DNA from: Charina bottae
Taxonomy: Eukaryota; Chordata; Lepidosauria; Squamata; Charinaidae
Length of the DNA stretch: 64,000 bases
NCBI GenBank assembly: GCA_023362775.1
Contig: JALMGJ010000008.1
Location: 16,404,001 to 16,468,000, forward strand
Direction of reading: 5' to 3'
Each line of letters begins with the position of its first letter. Positions within the stretch are counted from its first letter, which is position 1. Under the pieces are notes generated by a model. It made no database searches, was not told the origin of the DNA, and saw only the letters and a program-made list of their open reading frames with translations. The position numbers and the translations under genes are program-made. Shown piece after piece: positions 11,802 to 23,058 of this stretch.

Positions 11802-14430
11802 AATTAGATATATGAAGCATTTTAGTTCCTTTGAAAGAATTGTGTGTATGTATGTATAATGAAATTAAGACCCTTAGTCTACATTTATCTATGTTTTGGT
11901 TTAGTTGTTGTTGTTGTTTTGTACTGTTTTTCTTCAAAATACTGTGGATCTAGACTTCCCTAATTCACATCTTTCCTGTTTCGCAATCCTAATTTTAGAC
12001 TCATCTGAGTCAGTACATTGAGGCTTCATTATGTTGGTGTGAGGTCCTTAAATGACAGAAAAATAGCTGGAGTATAATGCCAGATCCTGCAGAGACTGAT
12101 GTGATTTGGGACTTCATTCATTTGTGGCTGTTCAACTTTGTACATGCACATTGTCTCTCTCCTGCTGTCACACAGTCCAGTTCTATGTGGCAAAATGAGA
12201 TCTGATGCTGCTATGAACAGTACAGTTAGGCAAGCTGCAGAGGCCACTCAATGGGAATATCTCAGACCACTTTCAAAGTTACTAATTTCATTTTGAACTT
12301 AGTGATGCTCTGTTGGCACTTTTATTGGTTGCAAAACTTCAGTCCCCAAGATGTCTTACCTAGCACATTAAACCAAATATGTGCATTCAGGAGATTGTGC
12401 AATTACAGAGCAGGGACTAAGAAATGATGCATCATTCTCTTCCTCAAAATTTCAGTTCATCATTAAACTACCAAGCAATTTTAAATGGGTCAATAAGTTT
12501 TAAAATTAGCATGCCAGACATCATATCACATTTCAAACTAGGTGGTTTAAAGCTTCAAAGGGGTATTCACTTTGTGTAAGTATGTTCTCAAAATTGCTTT
12601 GTAAAGCTTCTTCCATCAATTTCCAGAAGGACTAAGAAGAGACGGTGAGGCCATGGCCTCCTCCACCATCTCGTTTTTGTGACCACACACTCTTGCAAAA
12701 GTGGAAAAAGACTTCTGTGCAAGTCCTGCACATGTACAAAAATGTCTTCCAGATTTTGCAAGTTGAGAGGGAGCTGCAAGACAATAAAAGTTATATTGCC
12801 TCTTTGCATGGACAAAGTGAATTGTGGTACCTTCATGACACTAATCAACTATCTGACCATGGCAAAAAATAGATGAAATCAGGAATGCATCAGATTAAGA
12901 ATACAGCTAATAGCCTATACCTATTAAAATAATTAAGATGATCAGTTAAAAATTTATGCTTATATATTATTGCTAGGAAGCTGCTGAGAAAAGTCTGAAA
13001 TGAAGTGTTTTGACCTAAAAGTTATGTATTGCAAGAGAAAGCATAGTATGTTTTTACACCCAACCAGTGAGTGAAGACAATGTGAGTTATAAATCTTCAC
13101 TTCCAGACTGAAGGTTTGCAACCCAATAGTCACCAAAAACATCAAAAATAAGAATACTTCATGGAAGCCTAAGCTAACCCAGACTGAATCCAGTTGGAAT
13201 ACATTAATCTGTAGAGCATGTCTTCAGATAGAGTGAAATGAAGAGAAATCAGTAACAAAAACAAGCCATTTGTAATATACTGTGAAAAATCACTAAAACA
13301 ATAGGTTTTGGAAACCTTGCATCTGTAGAAAACCTTCTGGGCTTGAATTCAATACAAACCTGTCAGAAAATATTGATGAAAAATGTGCATTTACAATTGT
13401 AAATAAAACATGAATATGGAACCTGCTCCTAAATTCAATTTTTCCAGAAGGAAGGTAAGCCTTATTTCAAAACATGTTATTTAGACAAAATGATTTAATT
13501 AAGACAGTGTTGTTGGCAACAAAATTACCTCTGAGCTGAGCCACTGAAATGATTATTGACAAAGAACACAAACATCAATTACCATAACCTTATTTATACT
13601 CATTGCTCCTATAGACCCTTTTTATAAATTACTGTGATATTTGTTAATATGTGTGCATGTGTGTCTACCTACCTACCTATCTACCTACCTACCTACCTAC
13701 CTACCCTTGTTTGTATATATTCAAGGCAATTATCAATGAGTTGAAGAACATTTTTTTCTATTCTAAGCAAAATTCTTTCGTAATATTCAGGGTCTCCCGT
13801 TAAAATTAAATGTAGGAGATTCAAAGCTGATGAAAGAAAACACAATATCCCAGTGCATTAAACTATAGAACATGTCTTCAGATGTGGTGATTCATATCCC
13901 AGACAGCCATTACACAAACCTCACTAGGAAAGGCAGCAAACCAAACATCAATAGCTAAGATTAAAGTGCCATGCTAAGACACTAGGGGAAGAAGCAGAGA
14001 GAGAAAGATTTAAACTTGGATTTTTATAAACAGCCAGCATGGGAATACCTGAAGAATGTTGTTGTGTCACATTTTAAAATATTAAATCCTAAAGTCATAG
14101 TTCCAAAAGGGAATTAAGGAGACAGAAAGGAATGACATTTTGATGTTGAAACCTAATCAATGTCAATTAAGACAAAGGTCATTTCCCTTTTCTACAAATC
14201 TACGAATTCTTCTGGACAGTTATCACACATAGTTTTGGTCATAACTGATGTGTCCAGAGGAATTTTAGGTTGCTGAAGCCGATATAGTCCAGAAGAGAGG
14301 AGATGGGACAGAAAGATTCTAAATAGATGAGCTCCAATAATTTTCACTTGATGTACCAGGGAAAGCTGACATGAGTTGCTGGGCATCAATCAAATATGTT
14401 TTAAGGATAAAGGTAGAAATTAGGAGTTAA
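11802..14430. other. Unique DNA, no gene recognised
   Basis: I recognise no exon or repeat family. Overlapping frames at 12588-12876 on both strands are open for 65-86 codons but match nothing I know. A (CTAC)n tract lies at 13664-13705. Two similar segments of about 37 bp (13203-13240 and 13855-13890, sharing CATGTCTTCAGAT) may be scraps of one old repeat. Confidence 0.5.
13664..13705. repeat. (CTAC)n microsatellite
   Basis: Ten or so tetranucleotide units, CTAC with one CTAT variant. Confidence 0.93.
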
Positions 14431-14589
14431 GAAGTGGGAGATACATTATATACAGCAGGAGATTTATGTGGTTCCCCCACATCACAATTGCTTTTCCCCA
14501 AGATTTGGTTACTAATTTCAGATAGTATGATTTTCTGCTGTTTATTTGGTGCAGAGAGAAAGTTGGCAATGGATTGCCTTCCAGAACCC

Positions 14590-16488
14590 TCATATTGGTG
14601 CTTGGGGGTTTTAATCTGCTTAGCTACTAGGCTGTTAGTGCTTGGGGATTTCAGTCTGATGCCTAGTGGCATAAAGTCCAGGGCAGCACAGAGGTTCATG
14701 GCCTGCATGGCAACCATGGACCTGTCTCAAGTCATTGATAGCCCTATGCATACCAGGGGTCCCACATTAGATCTGGTTTTTGTCTTGCGGCTGTTGCTAA
14801 CTGATCTGGTAGAAGAAATCAAATCCACAGGAAGATGAAAACTACTTTTATTGAGATTGGCTATAAGAGCAGAACCATGCAAGTCTGCTTGTGCTGTACC
14901 TCCTGCCATTCTTATATTCCTGTGAATTAGGGAGGTGTCTGTCTGAACCTCTTCCAAATATTTTTTGTCTATTGTGGACTTAACATGTGTTTCACCCCTT
15001 GTTGTTCTGGTAATGGAGCTTGCATATGTCCATCAATATTGTATTACATATTCCTTACTCTCTAGAGTTCTTTGATCTCACAGCATCTTTCAATACTATC
15101 AACCACAGTATTCTTCTGGACCAGCTCCAAAGATTGGGAATGAGAAAAAAAAAATTTGGTGGTTCTCTTCCTTCCTTAAGGGCCTGTTCCAGTCAATGTT
15201 GTCAGCCTGTTCCAGTCAATGTTGGTCATTCCCTAGTCTCCTACTCTGTGGGGTGCCACAGAGTTTGATTCTCTCTCCCCTCCCATTCAAATCTACATGA
15301 GACCACTGGGTGAGGTCATGCACTGGTTTGGGGTTCAGTATCACCAGTACACTGATGATACCCTATTATATCTTTTGACTTCAGGCTGGCCAAGAAAGCT
15401 GCCAAGATTCTGTCCAAGTGCCTAGAGGTTGTGTGGGTTTGGATGGAGAGGAACCATCTCCAATTCAGTCCTAGCCAAACCTATGGGTTTTGGGACCACC
15501 AGTTCTGGGAATATTCCATCTTTGACCTTAGATGGTATTGCATTTCCCCATATTACTCCATTCAAATGTGGTGCACAAACTGAGGTTCTTCATGGACTCG
15601 CAGCTTTTGCTTGATGGATAGGCAGAACGGCCTTTGCACAGCTTGATCTGGTGCACCAGTTGTGCTCTTTCCTGGATCAGGAAGCCTTTAGAAACCTAGT
15701 CACCTTGTTGCTTGACTATTCCAATGTACTCTACATGGGGCTGCCCTTGAAGACCACTCAAAAGCTTCAACTGGTCCAGAATGGAGCAGCGCAGGCAGTT
15801 ATAGGCATGCCACAGTATGCCCATGTGACACCTCTGCTCCCTGAGCTGCACTGATTACCAGTTTGCATCTGGGTGTGATTGAAAGTATTGGTTATGACAT
15901 ATAAAGTCCTATATTACATAGGGCTTGGTTATTTGAAGTACTGCCTATATCCCATGGTGTCTGTCCCACCTTAGGCATGAAAGCTGGCTGGGTGACCTTG
16001 GGCCAGTCACTCTCCCTCAGCCCAACTCACCTCAAAGGGTTGTTGTTGTGGGGAAAATAGGAGGAGGAAGGAGTGTTAGGCATGTTTGCCACCTTGAGTT
16101 ATTTATAAAAATAATAAAGAAGGGATAGAAAATAAATAAATAAATAATTGCCACTTATCAGGTCACAGGAAGTGCACCTTCTCTGTCAAAGCACCTGCAC
16201 TCTGGAATGAGTAGCCCTTGATATCTGGATGGTTCCCATTTGTTGGTGTTCCAAAGAATCATAAAGACCATGGTGTTCTCCCAGGCCTTGGATGTTAGTT
16301 GTTGGTGGGAAGTTTTGGAGTTTGCTAGGTTCACCATTTTTGTTCTTTCTTTTCTTTGTTTCAGTCTGATTTTGTTGTTTGTTTGTTAAACTGTTTTTAA
16401 ATTGTTTTGGTGTATTGTGAGCCACCCGGAGTTGTTTGGAGCCAGGGAGCAACAAATAAATAAATAAACAAACAAACAAATGTTCCCA
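14590..16488 (+). mobile_element. Decayed L2-clade LINE with endonuclease, RT and 3' end
   Basis: A plus-strand L2 copy preserving blocks across most of the ORF. The endonuclease has RLLVLGDFSLMPSG near 14625 and GPTLDLVFVL near 14757. RT palm residues are at about 15076 (DLTASFNTINHSILLDQLQ). A degraded GVPQG-type block is near 15250, and the region corresponding to YADD reads as YTDD near 15345. The C-terminal block SNVLYMGLPL lies near 15720. Many stops and frameshifts make it a pseudogene. A MIR-like piece at 15967-16147 interrupts the C-terminus, after which the LINE resumes with SGHRKCTFSVKAPALWNE. The 3' UTR ends in AAATAAATAAA/CAAA repeats at 16455-16488. Confidence 0.78.
15967..16147 (+). 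mobile_element. MIR/CORE-like SINE or LINE-tail fragment inside the L2
   Basis: The segment contains GCTGGGTGACCTTGGGCCAG, resembling the CORE/tail section of MIR-type SINEs and L2 3' ends, and finishes with AAATAAATAAATAAAT. It interrupts the L2 coding sequence, which resumes afterwards. No clear target duplication is visible, so it could also be a rearranged LINE tail. Confidence 0.55.
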
Positions 16489-16564
16489 TTCTTAAGTTTC
16501 CTTCAAAACCTAAAAGAAAGATAATTTTTCAGGGTCAGGGCCTTAAAAGTAGAAATAGTAGTGG

Positions 16565-16629
16565 TTTGTTAAACTGTTTTTATATTGTTTTGGTGTATTG
16601 TGAGCCACCCGGAGTTGTTTGGAGCCAGG
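16565..16629 (+). repeat. Duplicate of the L2 3' UTR segment at 16384-16446
   Basis: About 64 bp reappear 180 bp downstream with a single visible difference. Both copies contain TGTATTGTGAGCCACCCGGA. The second copy is followed by an imperfect 17-bp tandem motif (CTGAAGCTTTGGAG). Confidence 0.85.
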
Positions 16630-17084
16630 CTGAAGCTTTGGAGCTGAAGCTTTGGAGTTAAAGCTAACAGATACAAAAAAAGGTCCATGAAAACATAAAA
16701 CACTTTATAAAATGGACTTAAAATATTTGGGAGGTGGTGGGAAATCATATGCACTGTATCAGGAGCTGAAAGCAATTAATTTACTATGTATTTAAATATT
16801 ACCTAGTTCAATAGAAGGGCCAAGCAATAAACAGTTTGAATAACGCTACATATTTCATGGGATATAAAAGAAACTGTTTACACATCATACGTTAAAATAT
16901 ATGCTTCTTCTTCCTATATATTTCCAAATTTATTTGCTTACATTTCCATTTCTGATGGTAATCTGTGATTTTAAAAGAATTTCCCCTACAATAGCTACTT
17001 TCCATTGAAATTATTATTGTACAGTATTCTATTTTTAGTATAATGTAATTAAGTAATGCTACTATACTAGTGTTATACACTCAC
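16630..17084. other. Unique AT-rich spacer
   Basis: No gene or recognisable repeat between the L2 remnants and the RTE 5' end. Confidence 0.5.
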
Positions 17085-18904
17085 TGGATCGTCACCTTGT
17101 TGTGGTGAGTGGGCTTGTGTGTTCCCAATGAACCCTGTGAGTGAAACCATCGGGAGTCATGTACTCCTGGTAGGGTCACCCATGGCAGTAAGGTCCAGGG
17201 GGAGGAACCAGACAAAGAAAAATCCAAGAAAGTCCTCAATGGCAGAACAGGCGGAAGATAACAAAGGTCTATTGTTACAACAACTGCGAAGGCGGATGAA
17301 GGCTGCAGCAGATAAAAAGTCACCAATCATCATGGTATCCATGACATTGGATTAGAGCCTTTTTCTGTGAAGATTGTGTGCTGATCATTGTGCACCGATC
17401 TCCACACATAAAACAAATTCACGCACAGGCATCTTCCAACTACACGAAACCCAAACCAATTAAAAGTCCCATGGCGATCGGTGAATGGCAACAGAGGCAG
17501 GACTGTGAAATCCAGAAGCCCCTAGTCATGGACCAGCACATGGGCGGTGAATTAAGGATTCAGTCGTCCTGACTCAAGGTTTGACTTTGATTTGTGGCCG
17601 GGGATCATTGGGAAAGAAGGAGTTGACAATAGCAACATGAATGGAATTTTACTTCTGACTAAATGTGCAGAGCATTTGCTGCCTTGTCATTACTAACACT
17701 CTTTTTCACCAGAAAAATAAATTTAAAACATCATGGAAGGACCCACGGTCGAAGCACTGGCATCTTTTAGATTATGTAATTGTCCGTGCTAGAGATCGCC
17801 ATGACGTACTTCTCACCAGAGCCATGACGAGCGCCGATGACTGTTGGACAGACCATCAATTCGATCCATGATGGCCATAAAGATTGTCCCTCATCGTAGG
17901 CTCCAAGGAAGGGAACCAAGGTGTAAAATGAATACACTGGCCCTTCAAGATTCCACTAAATGAGCTTGCTTTCAATCAACTCTCAAGGAACATCTGCCTA
18001 CAGAACTCCCTGAAAATGTTGAGGAACTCTGGATTAAATTGAAAACCTCTATTATTTCAGCCTGTGAACAAACTATTGGATACCAAACTAAGAGACATCA
18101 GGACTGGTTTGACGAGAATGATAGTGAGATTGAATACATTATTGACAAAAAAAGGAAAGCATTCCAGATATGGCAAAAAGGTATTAACCATTTAAGCCAT
18201 TAAGAAAAAAATCTATGGCAGTGCAAAGGCAGAAGTCCAAAGAAGAACTAGAGAACTTAAGAACACATGGTGAATAAAAAAAGCCCAAGAAATCCAACAA
18301 TTTGCAGATGCTCATGATGTATGGATTATTTTTAATTCCATAAAGGCCATCTATGGACCAACAAACTATGGTACAAATTCCTTATGCTCAATAGATGGTG
18401 TCAAACCTTTAAAGGACAAAGAGTCTATTGCACTGCGCTGGAAAGAGCATTACTACAATCCCCTAAACCGTCACTCTACCGTGGCTGATGAAGTCTTCTT
18501 GCAAATCCCGCAAAAACAAATAAGAGATGAGCTTGCAGTACCCCCTAGTTTGGAGGAAGTCAGTAAAGCCACTAATCAAATGAAAAATAACAAAGCTAGT
18601 GGACCTGATGGGATTCCTGCTGAGGTTTTTAAAGAAGGCGGGCTTGAACTTACACAACAACCTCACAAACTCATCAAAAAAATATGGATAAGGAAGGAGA
18701 TTCCAGCAGACTTTAGTGATGCCATAATTATCACTCTCTTTAAAAAGAGTGATAGGACAGACTGTGGAAACTATAGAGGCATCTCCCTTCTAGCTACAGC
18801 AGGCAAAATTTTCACAAGCATCCTCGCAAACTGTCTCCTATCTATATCAGAAGACATCCTCCCTGAAACCCAAAATGGCTTCTGCCCTTCCAGACATGCA
18901 AATG
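17085..18904 (+). mobile_element. RTE-type LINE, 5' portion (5' UTR, endonuclease scraps, RT N-terminus)
   Basis: A plus-strand RTE that preserves its 5' UTR (GGATCGTCACCTTGTTGTGG at 17085; GGGAGTCATGTACTCCTGGT at about 17153). Endonuclease remnants follow at 17600-17870, including SKHWHLLDYVIVRARDRHD. A linker and the start of RT come next. Most of the endonuclease is deleted between about 17360 and 17570. The copy ends abruptly at 18904, where a long LTR begins, so the catalytic RT domain and 3' end are missing. A kept 5' end with a lost 3' end is the reverse of the usual LINE truncation. Confidence 0.78.
18481..18904 (+). pseudogene. RTE reverse transcriptase N-terminal fragment
   Basis: An open frame of 141 residues before the LTR junction. 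Family blocks visible are PPSLEEVSKATNQMKNNKAS, GPDGIPAEVFKEGG, IPADFSDAIIITLFKKSD, CGNYRGISLLATAGKIF and NGFCPSRHA. These are the fingers and early palm of RT. The catalytic aspartates would lie downstream and are absent, because the frame runs on into LTR sequence after residue 141. Confidence 0.85.
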
Positions 18905-19795
18905 GCTGTAAAATCAAGAAGGTAAAAGGCGCCAGTTACCACAGCAGGTTGCCGGAGACAACCATTCGTTCTGCCCTGCATAGACGTCCTTCCCTGCCCA
19001 AGTGAGCCACAATCTCCTGCAGCCGAGTTAGATCCCACTCCTGAGCCTCGCCTTGTCACCGTGCCGGAATAGGCCCTCGCGCCTTGCTCGGAGGATGAGT
19101 CAAGTCCCATTCCCAGACCCCACCTTGTTGCCACACCGGATCCTGCTCCTGAGCCCTGCTTTGCTGTTGCATCTGATCCCGCTCCTAAGCTTCAAGACAC
19201 TGTCACAATGATCTCTGATCCCCAGTCTTGCCTTGCTGTTGTGTTGGATCCTGCTCCCATAGTTCGTGCCTCTGCCATGCCGATCTCTGCACTCAAGCCT
19301 CACCTTGCTGCCACATCGGATCCTGCTCCCGAGCCTCATGCCGTTACCGTGCCAAGCTCCGTACTCAAGCCTCGCCTTGCTGCCGTGCCGGATCCCGCTC
19401 CCAAGCCTCGTGCCATTGTCGTTCCGATCTCCACACTCAAGCCTCACCTTGCCGCTGCATCGGATCCTCTCCTGAGCCCCGCACCATCACCAAGCTGGCC
19501 TCCGAACTCCAGCCTTGTCTTGCAACGCGCTGGTTCCTTCCCCCAAGCCTTGTGTTGCTGTCGCACCGGCTCTTGACTCTGAGCCTTGTCTTGTTACCAC
19601 GTTTGAACCATGTTGCTGCCTTGCTTTGCTGCCATGTGGAATTGCGCTTGCACCTTACCACATGGTTGCCTCACGAAAGACCTTGTCGTGTGCCTCTGAT
19701 ATATGGACCAGTTCTTAACTGCAAAGGACTTGTTTATTTCTTAATAAAGTATTGCTAACACCGCTCCTTGTGTCGTGCCTCAGTTGGAACAGGAC
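18905..19795 (+). mobile_element. Long solo LTR (about 0.89 kb) with a 72-bp minisatellite
   Basis: An LTR-like block replacing the rest of the RTE. It has a C-rich body with tandem repeats, AATAAA at 19743-19748, and ends GGAACAGGAC(A) 47 bp later, the same terminal layout as the LTR at 21885-23058. AATG at 18901-18904 and 19796-19799 may be a 4-bp target duplication, but RTE coding does not clearly resume on the right, so this is tentative. No internal retroviral genes are present. Pro/Ala-rich open frames inside it are discussed separately. Confidence 0.6.
19130..19490 (+). repeat. 72-bp (24-codon) minisatellite inside the LTR
   Basis: Degenerate tandem copies of a unit containing CTCAAGCCTCRCCTTGCTGC followed by GATCCTGCTCC. 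The unit is a multiple of three, so one frame reads successive LKPHLAATSDPAPEPHAV-like blocks without stops, and other frames stay open too. Confidence 0.75.
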
Positions 19796-20097
19796 AATGT
19801 TTCACCCTCTGTAACTGAATTCCCCTATCTCTTGACCACAGGCAGAAGTTATTCAAAACCTTTGGATCCAAGAGTTGGTTTTTCCTTCCTTTTTTTTAAG
19901 AGATAGCACAACACTACATTCTTCAAGATTGTTGCACCACCCTTCCCTAAAAGGGGCACTTAAGACCTTCACATTCTGTAACCAGTTCTCCTTCTGGAAG
20001 CTAAAACAAACAAACAAACAAACAGTAGGAATAGAAATCAGACTGCAAGATCCTACCCCTCCACAACTTTTACTGGGATCTACTAGATGCTCTTTGA

Positions 20098-20133
<36 letters not shown>

Positions 20134-20818
20134 AAGTATTGCAAACTTGAAAAAAAATCATTTATATCCCTATAATTTTATTTTGAGGACAGTACAAAAA
20201 CTCCAACTGTTCTGAATTTGGTTTTGATGGAATATAGCCAGCTCAGCATGTTCCAGTGAAACATTACAGACTATTTTGTTCCAAGCACATTTTCGTTTTG
20301 TTTATTATTCCTGGATTAGACTGACTAGTAGCTGCATTGCAGCATCATAGGATTACAAGTCAGTGGATAACAAAATTCTGCAATGTGTTTATGGGGTAGT
20401 TTAGCATGGAATTTGCAGAAAATGAATGTCTACATTCTATTTCTATTCTTACCCTTATACTGAATGAGCAATCAGTGGATTCAGCAGTGCAATAGCCTCT
20501 TATATTACAAACAGATCAGAATGCCCCCCAAGAGTCTGCAATAAGTACATAGATTTCTAAGTTTCATTCCCAAATACATTTTCTCACAATAAACTCTTTT
20601 TCACGGTAACTGATCTGTCCTAATCTGGTTAATTATTGTATAATGTAAGTACAGAATCTTTAAACTGGTAAAAGCAGTCCCTAAACAATTTTCTAAACAG
20701 ATATCATATATCTCAGAATGGAGGTTATCAGGTTTTTTAACAACTTCATAAATAGTTATCATCCCAGACTTTGGTTCTTTGATCATACATAGAATCTCAA
20801 ATCTAAAGATAATCCTCC
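19796..20818. other. Unique DNA with (CA)n, no gene recognised
   Basis: Contains an AAAC run near 20004-20023 and a (CA)15 tract near 20100-20131. No exon or repeat family is identifiable. Confidence 0.5.
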
Positions 20819-20841
20819 TTAGACCATCTTTTTTTATTTTT

Positions 20842-20901
<60 letters not shown>

Positions 20902-21884
20902 TCAAAGTATAGTTAAAAATACTAAATAGAAAGTATAGAAAAGATAGAAACTAGAACTAAAGAAAAAAGAGAAAACTATAAAGGTGTTGATAGACAGAAA
21001 ACAAAAATGAAAAGTAACTTCCGACTTTCTCCAATACAGGTATAGACAAATGTACAAACATAATCTCTTACCAATAGTTAAACCATAATAGCTTTATTTC
21101 TATCAAAACAAACCTACTAATCAGTAAAATCCACAATCATAACTTCATTTTTTTTATAACATGAGCAAGTAAAAGAAAGGTTGCCATAAAGATATAAATT
21201 TAGAAACAGTATTATCTCTTATTAGGGCAGTTAATTTCACCATTTGTGCCAAGTCCATTAATTTAATAGTCCATTCTTCCACTGTTGGCACTTGTGGGTC
21301 CTTCCATCGCTGAGCATATAATAATCTTGCAGCCGTGATCATATACAAAAGCAAAGTTCCATGTTGTTTCTACAATTCCGTCTCCATCAAACCTAATAAA
21401 AACAGTTCTGGTTTTTTCTTTATGTTCACTTTAAGGATATTTTTTATAATAATACATATCTGGTCCCAAATTTTTTTAGCTTTTTCGCAAGTTCACCAAA
21501 GATGATAAAAGGTTCCTTCACCCTGCAAACATTGCCAGCAAACATTTGTTACACCTTTAACCATTTTTGACAACTTATCAGCTGTCAATTTTCCTTTAAA
21601 TTATAATTCAATGTAAATTTCAAACCCTTTGTCCACATATTTTCCCATTGCTCCAACTTGATATTTTATCCAAAATTTCTGGCCCGTTTGACCATACATT
21701 CCTTAACTTGTTCATGCTCCAAGTTCATTTGTAACAACATCTTATACATCTTAGTAATAACATGTTCATTATTTGTACAAAGTTGAGTCTCAAAATAAGT
21801 TATTTAATTAACAAATCTATAATTCTTTTTGTACAATTTAAAGCATTCCAGTAATTGTATATAATTAAACCGATGACATGTGTG

Positions 21885-23058
21885 TGTTAGGAAGGACTGG
21901 TCAAAAGAGGCCAAGTCTGGCAGCAGGAAAAGGGAAAAGGTAAAACTCAGTTGCAACGATAAAAACGTTGCAGCAGAGTTGAACTCAATTTCAAAAAAAA
22001 GAGCCAAGAACGCAGCGCGCCTATTGGCTGCTGCATTCGAACAGCGCGAGATACAAAGTATAAAAGGAGGAAACAACGAAGAACGGGTTGTCAGGGACAA
22101 CCGTTCTTCAGGAGTACCACATACCTTCAGCTCCAGACTTCTTCCACAGCTGCTCACACCACAGAAGCCCTGCTTAAACGATCTCTCTAGCCCTCCCCAT
22201 CCTCAGACTAACTCCAGCCCTCGGATCCACCGATCAACCAGTTCTCCTTACCTTTCGGAGCTGTCTTCCGTCGCAGTTTCTGAGGAGACTCCTTCTGCAG
22301 TTGCTTCCCTTGCTGCCTCAGCGTCAACGCCGTGGCTTCCCTCCGTGCCTGTCTACGCTGACGGATCTGTCTCTGGGCTGTCTTCCTTTGCCGCTGCTGC
22401 TGCCTCGCCAGTGCCTTCCGGCTATTTCAAGCCCGCTGTTGTTAAAAACAAAGACCGCTTATCACCTGCCAAACAGCAAACTGTTGCTGGGCTGAATTAC
22501 TCTGACCCTAAATTGCCTCAGACCTCAACTATTGGAAAGTCTGCTACAGCAGAGGATCTTCTATCAAGCTCCCAACTACCTGTCTTCAGAACAACCCAGT
22601 TAATTAACCCTTCCCATTCCTTCCTATTAAAACCCAGCCAGCCTTTTAAAATACCCAGTCCTTTCCACCTTCCTCCTAATCCAGCCTTGCCTACCTTTGA
22701 CAAAAAAACATAACTGTCTGTTTCGTTCTTGTTAAACTGTACATTGCCTGAATTAATTCTTGATGTAATTACCACCTAGTAGATTAGTAGTTGTGTAAGT
22801 TGTCTTGCTAGTTAATCTCCAGAACCAGTCTGATATTTATTCTTGATTGTACTGATTGTCTTTCTTGTGTTGTCTTGCCTTGTTCCTGTCCTGTTGTATT
22901 GTTTCCAGATCCCAAAACCCATCAGATTGAAGTAGAATACAGTACTGTGCCCTATAACAGAAGAAGATTATCTTGGAGCCTGACACCCAATTGATCTGAT
23001 AGTACTTAATAAAAACTGTTAAGCAATTCAAGTCTCTGTATTAAGTTGGAACAGGACA
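21885..23058 (+). mobile_element. Solo LTR, 1174 bp, in L1 ORF2
   Basis: A complete LTR: it starts TGTTAGGAAGG, ends GGAACAGGACA, and is flanked by the 5-bp duplication GTGTG (21880-21884 and 23059-23063). The plus orientation is shown by an inverted CCAAT box (ATTGG, 22023-22027), a TATA box (TATAAAAGG, 22059-22067) and AATAAA at 23008-23013, 45 bp before the end. No primer-binding site or internal genes follow, so it is a solo LTR left by LTR-LTR recombination. Length and duplication size fit Ty3/gypsy-like or retroviral elements; the family is not determined. A 277-codon frame without any ATG crosses it. Confidence 0.86.
22059..22067 (+). promoter_or_regulatory. TATA box of the solo LTR
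   Basis: TATAAAAGG, preceded 32 bp upstream by an inverted CCAAT box at 22023-22027. It would direct transcription rightwards, on the opposite strand to the host L1. Confidence 0.7.

Noticed and set aside
12588..12876. Possible exon or processed pseudogene with overlapping frames on both strands
   Set aside because: I could not match any of the frames to a known protein, and there is no poly(A) tail or target duplication nearby.
21880..22713. 277-codon open frame, the second longest in the window
   Set aside because: It starts with GTG at the LTR boundary, contains no ATG, runs through the LTR's own TATA box and has only low-complexity Ser/Pro-rich content. It is a low-stop-density artefact of the LTR.
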